The notes beneath the pieces were generated by a model. It was not told where the DNA came from and did not search any database. It worked only from the letters and a program-made list of their open reading frames with translations. Shown in pieces: positions 22,824-33,144 of a stretch of DNA of 64,000 bases. Each line of letters starts with the position of its first letter. Position 1 is the first letter of the stretch. Source of the stretch: Dugong dugon. Its lineage: Eukaryota > Chordata > Mammalia > Sirenia > Dugongidae. The stretch spans positions 13,008,501 to 13,072,500 of the forward strand of contig CM057473.1 in assembly GCA_030035585.1 (NCBI GenBank), read 5' to 3'. Made by a program: the position numbers and the translations under genes.

Positions 22824-24138
22824 CATACATATATATATATCATTCTACGTTAATTCAATTGAGGTATTTGTTTGTTTTGTCCTTGCTTTTCTTGTGGTTG
22901 GTTTGGTTTCTAATTACGTTCTTTTGAGAAAGAAGAAAAGATACCTTTTTCAAATGCTAAAATACAGAACTTGATTATAATCTGAAAATAAATAACTTAG
23001 GTTTTTAAAATTACAGTATTTTGGAAATTGGAAACATTTCTGTAGTTTAACATAAATTGTCACAAACTGTTATAAAAACACTTTTTTTGGTTCTTGTGCA
23101 TTTGTTTTCTCCTACTCACTTGAGGAGCAGATGCATCTGTCAACTCATTTAACTCAACGACATTTATTAATCACTTCCCGTTATTTCAGTTATGCTGTAT
23201 GAAGGCTTTTACACTTGTGGGATTTCTAAAGTATCTAAAAATGATGATTCCCATTTCTCATTTAAAACCTATTATAAAGTGTTTTCCTGAGAAAACAGCC
23301 ACCTGTGTCCAGTTAGCAGTTCACGGTCACTCTACAATTCCTGGCTGCAGAGCTAAAATTTGTTTACTTACTATTCCTACTTATACTTTACAGTGTCCTT
23401 CAACTCAAATGACCGCATGTGGTGGTTATTAATATAACTTTTACTGTAATTAATTGTTTACCAAGCAAAAAAAAAAAATTCCACTCCTTTTACCTGTTAT
23501 TTCTGTCAGTTTTTGAATTGGTTGAAGTCAAGCAAAATGTATATATTATGTATACAATGTAAATTAACAGTAAAAGAAATATTTTTTGTCAACAATTATA
23601 TATTCAGATTTGAGTATTTAATACATAGTTAGTTTTCAAAGGATAAATTTATAACAACCAAATAAATATGAGCAGAACAAATAAATATATAGCATAGAGG
23701 AAAATTATTTCAGATAGTTTTTAATATTTTTATTTTATCAGAAAAGCAAAGACATTAAATATAAGTAAACACAAAAATTAACATCATATTCTCAACTCCC
23801 TACAAAACTGATAAAAACATCTGCAGATACTTTTATCTCTCCACATCCACGCATATACATAATTTGAAAATTGGTGATAAAAGACAAATAGAGAGATTGA
23901 AGATAGTCTTAGAAAATGACATATTTCTATGTAATTAATCCAAAAAAATTTTGAAACGTATCAATAAAGTTACTCAGCAATTTTAAATATTTGTAAAAAT
24001 AAAATGTTCTAAAAATACAGGAAAAGTCTGTACACAGCAAATACATGTAAAATGACACGAAGGCTTTTATATAAATCAATGCTACGTTAAAATTAAGCAT
24101 GATCAAATCTCCAACATTCCAGGATGTTTGTTGTTGAC
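22824..24138. other. AT-rich sequence; no gene seen
   Basis: The frame 23199-23432 (+, 77 codons) has no known domain. 'AACGACATTTATTAATCACT' near 23156 is reminiscent of L2/MIR 3' sequence but is too short to assign. Nothing else is recognised. Confidence 0.4.
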
Positions 24139-24582
24139 TAAAGTCAGGAAAGGTGTGCATCAGGTTGTATCCATTCATCATACTTATTCAATCTATGCTG
24201 AGCAAATAATCTGAAAAGCTAGACTACATGAAGAGGAACTGGGCATCAGAATTGGAGGAAGACTCATTAACAACCTGTGATATGCAGATGACACAATCTA
24301 GCTTTCTGAAAGTGAAGAGGACTTGAAGCACTTACTGATGAAGATCAAAGGCTACAGCGTTCAGTATGGATTACAAGAATACTCACAACTGGACCAATAA
24401 GCAACATCATGATAAATGGAGAAAATACTGAAGCTGTCAAGGATTTCATTTTACTTGGATCCACAATCAATGCCCATGAAAGCAGCAGTCAAGAAATCAA
24501 ACAATGCATTGCACTGGGCAAATCTGCTGCAAAAGATCTCTTTAAAGTGTTAAAAAGCAAAGATATCACTTTAAGGACTATG
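24139..24582 (+). mobile_element. RTE/BovB-type LINE fragment (RTE-D), RT region
   Basis: It begins 'ACTAAAGTCAGGAAAGGTGT' and includes 'CTTATTCAATCTATGCTGAG', the degenerate active-site turn ('CTGTGATATGCAGATGACAC', now with an in-frame stop) and the frame 24409-24621 with 'DFILLGSTI'. It ends before the element's 3' terminus, so it is truncated at both ends or partly deleted. It is followed at once by an AfroSINE. Confidence 0.85.
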
Positions 24583-24627
24583 CATTCAGAAATAAATTAT
24601 TTATATCAGCCTTTACAATAGTTTTTG

Positions 24628-24835
24628 GGGTCTCTGGGTTGTGTAAATGGTTAAGTCCTCGACTACTAACCTCAATATTGGCAGTTCAGATTTACCCAGA
24701 GGCACCTCAGAAATAGCCTTGACAATCTACTTTGAAACATCACATCCATTGAAAACCTTATGGATCGCAATTCTACTCTGAAACATATGGGTCGCCATGA
24801 ACAGGAATCATCTCAAGGGCTACTGGTTTGGTTTC
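24628..24835 (+). mobile_element. AfroSINE, long subfamily, diverged
   Basis: The head 'GGTCTCTGGGTTGTGTAAAT' and 'GACTACTAACC', the middle 'CAATCTACTTTGAAACATCA' and the end 'TATGGGTCGCCATGA' plus a GGTTTGGTTT tail place it in the long SINE subfamily with many substitutions. Confidence 0.85.
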
Positions 24836-25950
24836 ATTATAACAGTTTTTCTTCTTTCCTTACACATTTTTCTAATTAGGATAATCATTTCTTTTAAAGT
24901 ACTGGTATAATCATTCTTCAGTTTAAAGTTCCTTACAGTAAAGTTTATTTACTAAGTAAGTATTTTTTTTTTTATAATATCTTATTCAAAGTAACTTGTA
25001 GTATGCCCTGAAAAACATTACAGAGGAAATGCATCTCTGTCTCCTTCTCTACCCTTAAACTAACATTATATTAGAAATAAAATTTCTTTATGCTCTTCAA
25101 AAACTGAAACAAAATAAACACTTGAATAAATAGAGTCTCCAGGACAGAAGAATGCAAAACATAAGCATGACAGCCTAAGAAAGAAGAATTTAAAAAAATC
25201 AGTTGGCAAAGGTCAGAATACATAAAGAAGGTAAAGACAAAGTCATCCAGGAAATTATTATTGTAAAAACAGAGCAAAGGTGAATATGGGCCACTGGAAA
25301 TACACTTAGGTGTATTGAAGACTATAAAAATAGAGCTAGGTAATACAGTTATATTGACAGTTCTCTAAAAATATTGTTGGAGAAAGTAACACAAATAAAA
25401 AACCTTCCAATATCTTCATGGGAGAAGTCTTTTGAACAACAACAACAATAACCATCACCACAGCAATGAAGTAGGCCTTAGGAAATATGTGAAAGATCAC
25501 ACTGTGATGGAAAAAGTAGACAGGATACAAACACTAATGATTCTTTAATGTAGAACTAAATTTTAATTTGATAAAACTGTTCAACCTTCTCTTACATGAG
25601 AATAAAGCTTTACAAACTTGATCCCCAAAAGAGGTTGAAAGCTTACAGGAAGAGGAGAAAATAAAATTAAAAACATGGAGAAATTATACTGATCCTACAT
25701 ATGTTTCCAAACATCTCTGAGAGTGAGAAAATTCAAGCCCTTTCTAAAAACTGTGGTAAATCCTCTTCTCAAAAATTCCTTACAAGTAAGAAGAGGCAGA
25801 CAGCAGAAAAGAAACACATATTGTATGTGTGGAGGGAGTGGGGTGCACATAAAGGGAGAAGTGGGGAATAAGGGTTAAAAATATTTGCAGAATAACATAA
25901 TGCCAATGATATTTCCTAACGTAAGCAAATGAAGTACACCTTACTTTTAT
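24836..25950. other. AT-rich sequence; no gene seen
   Basis: About 1.1 kb with a few short frames (25071-25277 minus, 25336-25530 minus) that lack domains. There is a short (AAC) patch near 25437. No repeat family is assigned. Confidence 0.4.
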
Positions 25951-26125
25951 AAGCCTAATGAAGTGGCTCAGCGGTTAAGAGCTCAAGCTGCTAACCAAAA
26001 GGTTGGCAGTTGGAATCCATCAGTTTTCCTTGGAAACCCTACGGGGCAGTTCAACTCTGTCCTATAGGGTCACTATAGTTGGAATCGACTCAACGGCAAA
26101 GGGTTTTTTGTTTGGTTGTTTGGTT
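25951..26125 (+). mobile_element. AfroSINE, short subfamily
   Basis: It carries 'CAGCGGTTAAGAGCTCAAGC', 'CTGCTAACCAAAAGGTTGGC', 'TCCTTGGAAACCCTACGGGG' and 'TATAGGGTCACTATAGTTGG', then a GTTTGGTTG tail. It lies only some 14 bp upstream of another SINE in the same direction. Confidence 0.9.
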
Positions 26126-26138
26126 GAATGAGAAGAAA

Positions 26139-26343
26139 GCAGTCCCTGGGTGCTGCAAACAGCTAACACACTCAGCTGCTAACTGATTAGCTTAAGGATA
26201 GAGTCCATCCGGAGGAGCCTGGGAAGAAAGGCCTGGTGATCTACTTCTGAAAAAATCAGCCATTGAACACCCCATGGAGCACATTTGCACTCTGACACAC
26301 ATGCGAGGTCATCATGAGTCAGCGCTGACTCAACAGCTACTGA
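26139..26343 (+). mobile_element. AfroSINE, long subfamily
   Basis: The head 'AGTCCCTGGGTGCTGCAAAC', the middle 'AAGGCCTGGTGATCTACTTC' with 'CAGCCATTGAACACCCC', and the tail 'GTCATCATGAGTCAGCGCTG' define the long subfamily. The middle block resembles the RTE 5' UTR kept at 41229-41310. Confidence 0.9.
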
Positions 26344-26578
26344 TAATGAAATAAAATTCTTCCCTTGGTTCAATTTTTGAATCATTCAAGGCAACAGTAT
26401 TTGCTTTTGTTTTTCTTTTGAAAAAGGTTAGCCCTGACCCAATTATAAAGTTTATTTGTTCCAATCCTAAATTTATATTTGTTAATATTTTTCAACACAT
26501 ATCTTAAGTTGCATTCCCAGCTACAAATGTGATCTTTGTAACAGGCATTCAGGTGAAAAACAGGCTTACATAGTTCAA

Positions 26579-27670
26579 GAAACATATTTATCTGTGTTTT
26601 ATTGACTACTCAAAGGCATTCGAGTGTGTGGATCATAACAAATTATGGATAACATTGCGAAGAATGGGAATTCCAGAACACTTAATTGTGCCCATGAGAA
26701 ACCTGTACACAGACCAAGAGTCAGTTGGTGGGGCAGAACAAGGGGATACTGCATGGTTTAAAGTCAGGAAAAGTACGCATCAGGGTTGTATCCTTTCACC
26801 ATACTTATTCAATCTGTATGCTGAGCAAATAATCCGAGAAGCTGGATGACAGGAAGAAGAACGCAGCCTCAGGATTGAAGGAAGACACATGGACAACCTG
26901 GGTTATGCAGATAAAACAAGCTTGCTTGCTGAATGTGAAGAGAACTTGAAGCACTTGTTGATGAAGATCAAAGACTCCAACATTCAGCATGAATTACAAC
27001 TCAACATAAAGACAACAAAAATCCTCACAACTGGACCTATAAGCAGCACCATGAAAAATGAGAAAAGATTGAAGTTGTCAAGGATTTCATTCTACTTGGA
27101 TCCAAAATCAAGGCTCATGGAAGCAGCAGTCAAGAAATCAAATAATACATTGCATTGGGCGAATCCACTGCAAAAGACCTCTTTAAAGTGTTAAAAACAA
27201 GGATGTCACTGTGATGACTAGGTGCTCCGGACCTATGCCATGGTATTTTCAATAGCCTCATATGCATGTGAAAGCTGTACAATGAAAAAGGAGCACCTCA
27301 GTAGAAATGATGCATTTGAATTATGGTATTATGAAGAATATCCTGCCAGAAAAACAAACTCTGTCTTGGAGGAAGTAGAGTCAGAATATTCTTTAGAAGT
27401 GAGAATAGTGAGACTTCGTCTAGCTTACTTTGGACATTTTATTAGGTGGGACCAACCCCTGGAGAAGGACATCATGCTTGGTAAAGTAGAGTGTGAGCAG
27501 AAAAGAAGAAGCTCCTCAATGAGGTGAAATGTCACAGCGGCTGTAGCAATGGGCTCAAACATACCTGCTATGGTGAGGATGGCACAGGACCAGGCAATGT
27601 TTTGTTCTATGATACATAGGGTCGTTTTGAGTCAGAACCAACTTGATGGTACCTAACCACAATAACAGCA
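26579..27670 (+). mobile_element. RTE/BovB-type LINE (RTE-E), 5'-truncated
   Basis: It covers the RT palm ('FNLYAEQIIREAG', frame 26628-26849) through the C-terminal domain (frame 27222-27527) to the 3' end, with a tail ACCACAATAACAGCA. The active-site box reads YADK instead of YADD (frame 26889-27194). A 9 bp target duplication ATAGTTCAA flanks it exactly (26570-26578 and 27671-27679). Three frames are needed to read it, so it is inactive. Confidence 0.92.
26628..27527 (+). pseudogene. RTE-E polymerase remnant in three frames
   Basis: Frames 26628-26849, 26889-27194 and 27222-27527 are successive pieces of one RTE polymerase separated by stops or frameshifts. The first ends in the 'SPYLFNLYAEQII' motif, the second holds the altered active-site turn and 'TTKILTTGPIS', and the third is the C-terminal part with 'RLAYFGHFIRWDQPLEKD', typical of the BovB/RTE end. 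Confidence 0.85.
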
Positions 27671-27940
27671 ATAGTTCAATTTTTGCCTATAATTTTAATG
27701 CATTCAAAATTTAATTCCTGTTTTTCAGAGGACATGCAAATAAGCTTGCACACTCAGATTGAGAATACATTAAATAGGGTAAATGTGAGTCTGTTGGTAA
27801 GGAAAGATCTACATTTGACATACATTTTTAAAATTTGATTATAACTGGGTGATCAATCCCAAATGTTACCTTTTATGGTCATTAGTAATGATATAAGGGC
27901 TTTTTTGTTTTGTTTCGTTTTTTTACATTCCTTCTGATTG

Positions 27941-28100
27941 AAAAACCAAACCTGTTGCCGTCGAGTCAATTCCAACTCATAGTGACCCTACAGGACAGAG
28001 TATAACTGTCCCATAGGGTTCCCGAGGACTGACCGGTAGATTCAAACTGTGAACCTTCTGGTTAGCAGCAAAGCTCTTAACCACTGTGCCACCAGGTCTG
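27941..28100 (-). mobile_element. AfroSINE, short subfamily
   Basis: The reverse complement shows the SINE head, 'CTAACCAGAAGGTTCACAGT', 'GGGAACCCTATGGGACAGTT' and 'TCACTATGAGTTGGAATTGA'. Similar flanks CTTCTGATTG (27931-27940) and CTTCTGAGTAG (28104-28114) suggest a target duplication. Confidence 0.9.
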
Positions 28101-28114
28101 TTTCTTCTGAGTAG

Positions 28115-28502
28115 AGATTTAAAAACTGAGACGTAATCTAATATTTTTCATAAGTTTAAGTATCTACGTAGAATATAAAACGGAACTCAGGAAAGGTTAC
28201 TAGACTGTGGCCAAGAAGAAATACAGAGGGAATAGAAGGCCTGGAAGCTTTTCTGTTCAAACTGCAGAAAGGCTAAAAATTATGGATGGTTTCATTTTCG
28301 AATACCAGAGTTGAAGTATTGAAATGAGTTGAATGAATCATTCAAATATACAAAGATTTTAAGACTTAATAATCAGAGTTGAAGTTAAATGTGGTTTAAG
28401 AATTAAAAATCCAAATGATTCTATAGCCTAATTAGATACTATTTAAAATGAAAATGTCTGCAATATTCATATAATAAGTTTACATTTATATGTGTTCATA
28501 TA
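28115..28502. other. AT-rich sequence, nothing recognised
   Basis: No repeat family or coding exon that I can support. Confidence 0.4.
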
Positions 28503-28560
28503 TGTGGTAGGCAGAATTCCAAGATGGCCTCCAAGTTTCCTGTCCCCTGGTGTACAAATG
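28503..28560 (+). mobile_element. MLT1-type LTR start, truncated
   Basis: 'TGTGGTAGGCAGAATTCCAA' and 'GATGGCCTCCAAGTTTCCTG' match the start of MLT1 LTRs. The rest is missing, and a SINE begins directly after an A run. Confidence 0.65.
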
Positions 28561-28812
28561 AAAAAAAAATCCCAGTTGCTGTCCAGTTTATTCCAATTCA
28601 TAAAGACCCCGTGTGTGTCATAGTAAAATTATACTCCATAGGATTTTTTCAATGATTGACTTTTCAGAAGTAGATCACCAGATCACAGGCATTTCTTCCA
28701 AGGAAACTTTGGGTGGACTCGAACCTCCAACTTTTTAGTTGGTAGCCAAGCACCTAATCCTTTCTGCTATTCAGGGACTCAGACTCCCTGGGTAGCACAA
28801 ATGGTTGTCTCT
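28561..28812 (-). mobile_element. AfroSINE, long subfamily, with a small head fragment in inverse orientation
   Basis: The minus strand has 'CTAAAAAGTTGGAGGTTCGA', 'TTCCTTGGAAGAAATGCCTG', 'TGGTGATCTACTTCTGAAAA' and 'CCATTGAAAAAATCCTATGG'. At 28788-28812 'ACTCCCTGGGTAGCACAAAT' reads as a SINE head on the + strand, so head-to-head pieces meet here. Confidence 0.8.
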
Positions 28813-29785
28813 TCACTTTGTTGATAATGTACTTTGATGCACATAAGTTTTTAATGTTAATTCATCCGTTATCTATTTTGTCTTTTGTTGCTCATGATTT
28901 TGGTGTCAAATCTAAGAATCCATTGTTAAAAATTAGGTCCTGAAACATTACCACTGTGTTTTTTTCTAAGAGTTTTCTAGTTTTAGTTCTTAAATTTAGG
29001 TCTTTGATACATTTTGACTTAATTGTAGCATATGAAGTGAAGTACTTGTCCAGTTTCATTTTTCTGGATGTGGAAATCTAGTTATCCCAGCACCATTTAC
29101 TAGAGACTCTTCTTTCTCCACTGAATTAACTTAGCTTGCATGTAGAAAATCACCTGGCTGTAAATGTATAGATTTATTTCTGGACTCTCAGTTTTATTCC
29201 ATTGTTTTGTATGTTTATCTTTTTACCAGTATCAGACTGTTTTAATTACTGTAGCTTTATAATATGTTTTGAGATCAGGAAGTTTGAGTCTTCCTATTTA
29301 TTCTTTTTTTTTTTTTTTCAAGATTGATTTGACTATTCAGGACCCCTTCCAAGTCATATACATTTGATGACAGGTTTTTCCATTTCTGCAAAGAAGGCTT
29401 TTGGAATTTTGATGGAAATGACATTGAATCTATAGATTGCTTTGGGTAGTATTGACATCTTAACAATGTTAATTCTCCCATTTAATGAAAAAAAAAAAAG
29501 TCCCTCCACTTATTTAGGTTTTCTTTAATTTCTTTCAGTAATGATTTATAGCTTCAGTGTACAGGTCTTTAACTTCATTGGTTAAATTTCATCTCAGGTA
29601 TTTTACTTTTTAAGATAGTATTGCAAGTGGAATTGTTTCTTGAATTTTCTTTTCAGAATTTTCACTGTTTGTGTATAGAAACCTGACGATTTTTGTGTGT
29701 TAACCTTATATCCTGCCACTTTGATAAATTTAATTTTTAGTGCTAGTAACTTACTTTTGGAGTCTTTGGGGTTTTCAATGTGTAC
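28813..29785 (-). mobile_element. L1 ORF2 fragment, 3' half of an inverted L1
   Basis: Read on the minus strand, it starts just after the RT catalytic box (frame 29603-29806 with 'IENPKDSKSKLL' and 'VAGYKVNTQKSSGF') and runs towards the C-terminal domain. An AfroSINE (29786-29953) separates it from the other half, which lies in the opposite direction. Confidence 0.85.
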
Positions 29786-29953
29786 CAAAACCCAAGCCAA
29801 ACCCATTGTTACTCAGTTGATTTTGACTCATAGTGACCCAATAGGACAGAGTAGAACTGCCCTGTAGGGTTTCCAAAGAGTGGCTGGTGCATTCTAACTG
29901 CTGACCTTTTGGTTAGAAGCTGAACTCTTAACCACTATGTCACCAGGGTTTCT
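29786..29953 (-). mobile_element. AfroSINE, short subfamily
   Basis: The reverse complement has the GAAACCCTGGTGACATAGTG head, 'TCTAACCAAAAGGTCAGCAG', 'TTTGGAAACCCTACAGGGCA' and 'GGGTCACTATGAGTCAAAAT'. It sits exactly at the junction between the two oppositely oriented L1 halves. Confidence 0.92.
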
Positions 29954-29959
29954 TTTTAT

Positions 29960-30777
29960 AGAGTCAAGAAATACCTAAAGTCAATAACCTGACTTTACAA
30001 TTTGAGAAACTAGAAAGCAAGAAAACCAAGCCCAAATCTATCAGAAGTAAGGAAATAACAAAGATTAGAACAGAGATAAATAAAGAGTATAGAAAAAAAA
30101 TAGAATTAGTGAAACTAAAAGTGACTTTTCTTCGTAACATCAATGAAATTAACAAACCTCTAGCTAGACTGACAAAGGAAAAAAGAGAGAAGATGCCACT
30201 ATCTAAAACTGGAAATGAAAGTGGAACATTACAACTGATCCTACAGAAATAAAAATGATAAGAAAATATTATGAACAATTGTACACCACCAAGTTAGATA
30301 GCCTAGATGAAATGGACAAATTCCTAGAAACACATCAACTTCCTACATTGACTCAAAAATAAATTTCAAAAAATCTTAACAAATCCATTACAAGAAAAGG
30401 GATTTGATGAGTAATCAACAACCTCTTAAAAAAACAAACAAACACCAGAACTGATGAATTCACTGAAGAACTCTACCAAACATTTATAGAAGTGACTGCA
30501 ATCTTTCTTAATTTTTTTTTTTTAAATAGAATGTGAAGAAAAACTACCTAACTCATTCTATATGGGTAGCATTACTTTGATACCAAATCATAAAAAACAC
30601 TACAATATACCTTATGAATATAGATGCAGAATAATTCAACAAAATACTAGCAAACTGAATCTAAAAGAATACTAAGAGGATTACAAACCATGATTAAGTG
30701 GGATTTTTTCTAAGAATGCAAGATTGGTTCAATATTATAAAATCAATCAATGTAATGCCCTATGTCTTAGGTAGCTT
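29960..30777 (+). mobile_element. L1 ORF2 fragment, inverted 5' half
   Basis: On the + strand this is the ORF2 linker and early RT region, with DNA blocks such as 'TTAACAAACCTCTAGCTAGACT' shortened to 'ACAAACCTCTAGCTAGACTG', 'CAAGATTGGTTCAATATTAT' and 'AAATCAATCAATGTAATGCC'. Together with 28813-29785 it covers neighbouring ORF2 parts in opposite directions. The minus-strand RTE-A begins directly after it. Confidence 0.85.
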
Positions 30778-31982
30778 ATTGTTGTTATTGTTGTTAGGTG
30801 CTATACTGTTGGTTCTGACTCATACCGACTCTATGTACAACAGAATGAGACACTGCCGAGTCCTGCACCATCCTCACAATCGTTGTTATGCTTGCGCCCA
30901 TTGTTGCCGCCACTGTGTCAATCCATCTCGTTGAGGGTCTTCCTCTTTTTCACTGACCCTCTACTTTACAAAGCATGATGCCGTTCTCGGGGGACTGGTC
31001 CCTCCTGATAACATGTCTAAAGTATGTGAGACAAAGTCTCCCCATCCTCGTTTCTAAGGATCATTCTGGCTGTACTTCTTCCAAGAGAGATTTATTCATT
31101 ATTTCGGCAGTCCATGGTATATTCAATATTCTTCTCCAACATCACAACTCAATCCTGTCAATTCTTCTTCAGTCTTCCTTAGTCATTGCCCAGCTTTCAC
31201 ATGTATATGAGGCAATTGAAAACACCATGGCATGAATAACGTGCACCTTAGTCTTCAAGGTGACATCTTTGCTTTTTAACACTTTAAAGAGATTTTTTGC
31301 CCAATATAATGTGTCTTGATTTCTTGCCTGCTGCTTCCATAGATGTTGAGTGTAAATCCAAGTAAAATGAAATCTTTAACAACTTCAATCTTTTCTTTGT
31401 TTATCATGATATTGCTTATTGGTCTACTTGTGAGGATTTTTGCTTTCTTTAAGTTGAGGTGTAATCCACACTGAAGGCTGTGGTCTTTGGTCTTCATCAG
31501 TAAGTGCTTCAAGTCCTCTTCACTTGCAGCAAGCAAGGTTGTGTCATCTGCATAACGCAGATTGTTAGAGTCTTCCTTCAATCCTGATGCCCCATTCTTC
31601 TTCACACAGTCCAGCTTCTTCAATTATTTTCTCAGCATACAGAATTAATAGGTATCGTGAAAGAATACAACCCTGACACACACCTTAAACCAAGCAGTAG
31701 CCCCTTGTTCTTTTCGAACAACCTGTCTCTTGATCTATGTAGAGCTTCCTCATGAGCACAATTAAGTGTTCTTGAATTCCCATTCTTTGCAAAGTTATCC
31801 ATAATTTGTTAAAATCCAGGCAGTCCGATGCATTTGCAGAGTCAATAAAACACAGGTAAATTATCTTTCTGGTGTTCTCTGTTTTCAGCCAAGATCCATC
31901 TGACATGAGCTATGGTATCCCTGTCTCCACACCCTCTTCTGAATCTGAATTGATTTTCTGACACTTCCCTGTCAATATACTG
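30778..31982 (-). mobile_element. RTE/BovB-type LINE (RTE-A), 3' part
   Basis: On the minus strand this is the end of the RT domain, the C-terminal domain and the 3' terminus, whose AAC tail reads as 'ATTGTTGTTATTGTTGTTAG' on the + strand. The frame 31276-31623 (minus) keeps 'NLRYADDTTLLAASEEDLKH', an intact YADD catalytic box. The element continues at 40332 beyond the L1-A insertion. Neighbouring frames are shifted, so it is not functional. Confidence 0.92.
31276..31623 (-). pseudogene. RTE-A reverse transcriptase fragment with YADD box
   Basis: A 115-codon open remnant around the catalytic turn YADD, followed by 'LHLNLKKAKILTS' and 'DFILLGFTL'. Among the RTE copies here it alone keeps the four-residue box. 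The upstream part (31685-31906) is in another frame with 'FNKLWITLQRMGIQEHL'. Confidence 0.85.
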
Positions 31983-31996
31983 CTGCAGCTGCTTTT
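31983..31996. repeat. Target-site duplication of L1-A, left copy
   Basis: CTGCAGCTGCTTTT here is identical to 40318-40331. Joining the two RTE-A halves at one copy restores the RTE reading order, so this is the insertion target and was copied when L1-A inserted. Confidence 0.92.
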
Positions 31997-33144
31997 TTTT
32001 TTTTTTTTAATTGTACTTCAGGTGAAGGCCTACAGAGCAAATAGTTTATCATGAAACAATAGTACACATATTGTTTTATGACATTGGTTAACAACCCTCC
32101 CTTCTAGACCTTTTTTTTTTTTCCCTTAGGTGAAAATATACATAGCCAAAGATACATCATTTCAAAAATTTCTACATGCACAGTTCAGTGACATCGACTA
32201 TGCTCTTCCAATTGTTCTACTATTCTCACTTTAGATGAAGGCTTACAGAACAAAACAGTTTCTCTTTTAACAGTTAGTACACTTGTTGCTCTATGACAAT
32301 GGTTAACAACCTAACAACACATCAACACTAACCTTACTCAACCTTGGGTTCCCTATCACCAGCTTTCCTGTCCCCTTCTGCCTTCTGGCTCTTGTCCCTG
32401 CACTGCTGTGCCTCATTTAGTCCCATTTGGTTTTATGGGGCTGTCTACTCCCCAGCTGAATGGTGAACAGCAGAAATGACATCCCACTAAGCTGAAAGGG
32501 TGTCTGGGGGCCATACTCTCGGGGTTTCTTCAGTATCCTTTAGGCCAGTAAATCTGGTCTTTTTTTAGGGAGTTAGAATTATGTTCTACAGCCTTCTACA
32601 GCTCTGTCCAGAACCCTATGTTGTGATCCTGGTCAGAGCAGTCAGTGGTAGTAGCTGGGCACCATCTAGCTGTACTTCACTCAGTCCGGTGGAGGCCTTG
32701 GTAGCTGTGGACAATTAGTCCTTCGGACTAATCTTTTCCTTGTATCCTGTTCTCTTCATTCTCCCTTGCTTCCGAAGGGATGAGACCAGTGCAGTATCTT
32801 AGATGGCCATTCACAGGGTTTTAAGACCCCAGACACTACTCACCAAGGTAGAATGTAGAACATTGTCTTTATAAGCTGTGTCATGCCAATTGAGCTAGTG
32901 TTCCCTGAGACCATGGTCCCCACAGCCCTCCACCCAGCAATTCAGTCCCTCAGGGTTTTTGGATGTGTCTATGGGGCTTCCATGACCCTTCCTTGTACAA
33001 GTTGTTCTGGTTTCCCCAGTATTGTGTTCTGTCTCACCCTTCACCAAAGATACCACTTATCTATTGTCTATTTAGTATTCCCCCCCCATCCCTGGTAACC
33101 AACAAAGATTGTTACATTTTGTGTGGGAACTTTTTCATGGGTTT
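31997..33144 (-). other. L1-A 3' UTR
   Basis: It follows the ORF2 stop. It has two copies of a block that reads 'GGTTGTTAACCA.TGTCATA' on the minus strand (near 32300 and 32090), so part of the UTR is duplicated within the family. The same two-block layout is seen in the L1 3' end at 51331-52133. A C-rich, G-poor segment lies near 32350-32470. Confidence 0.8.
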
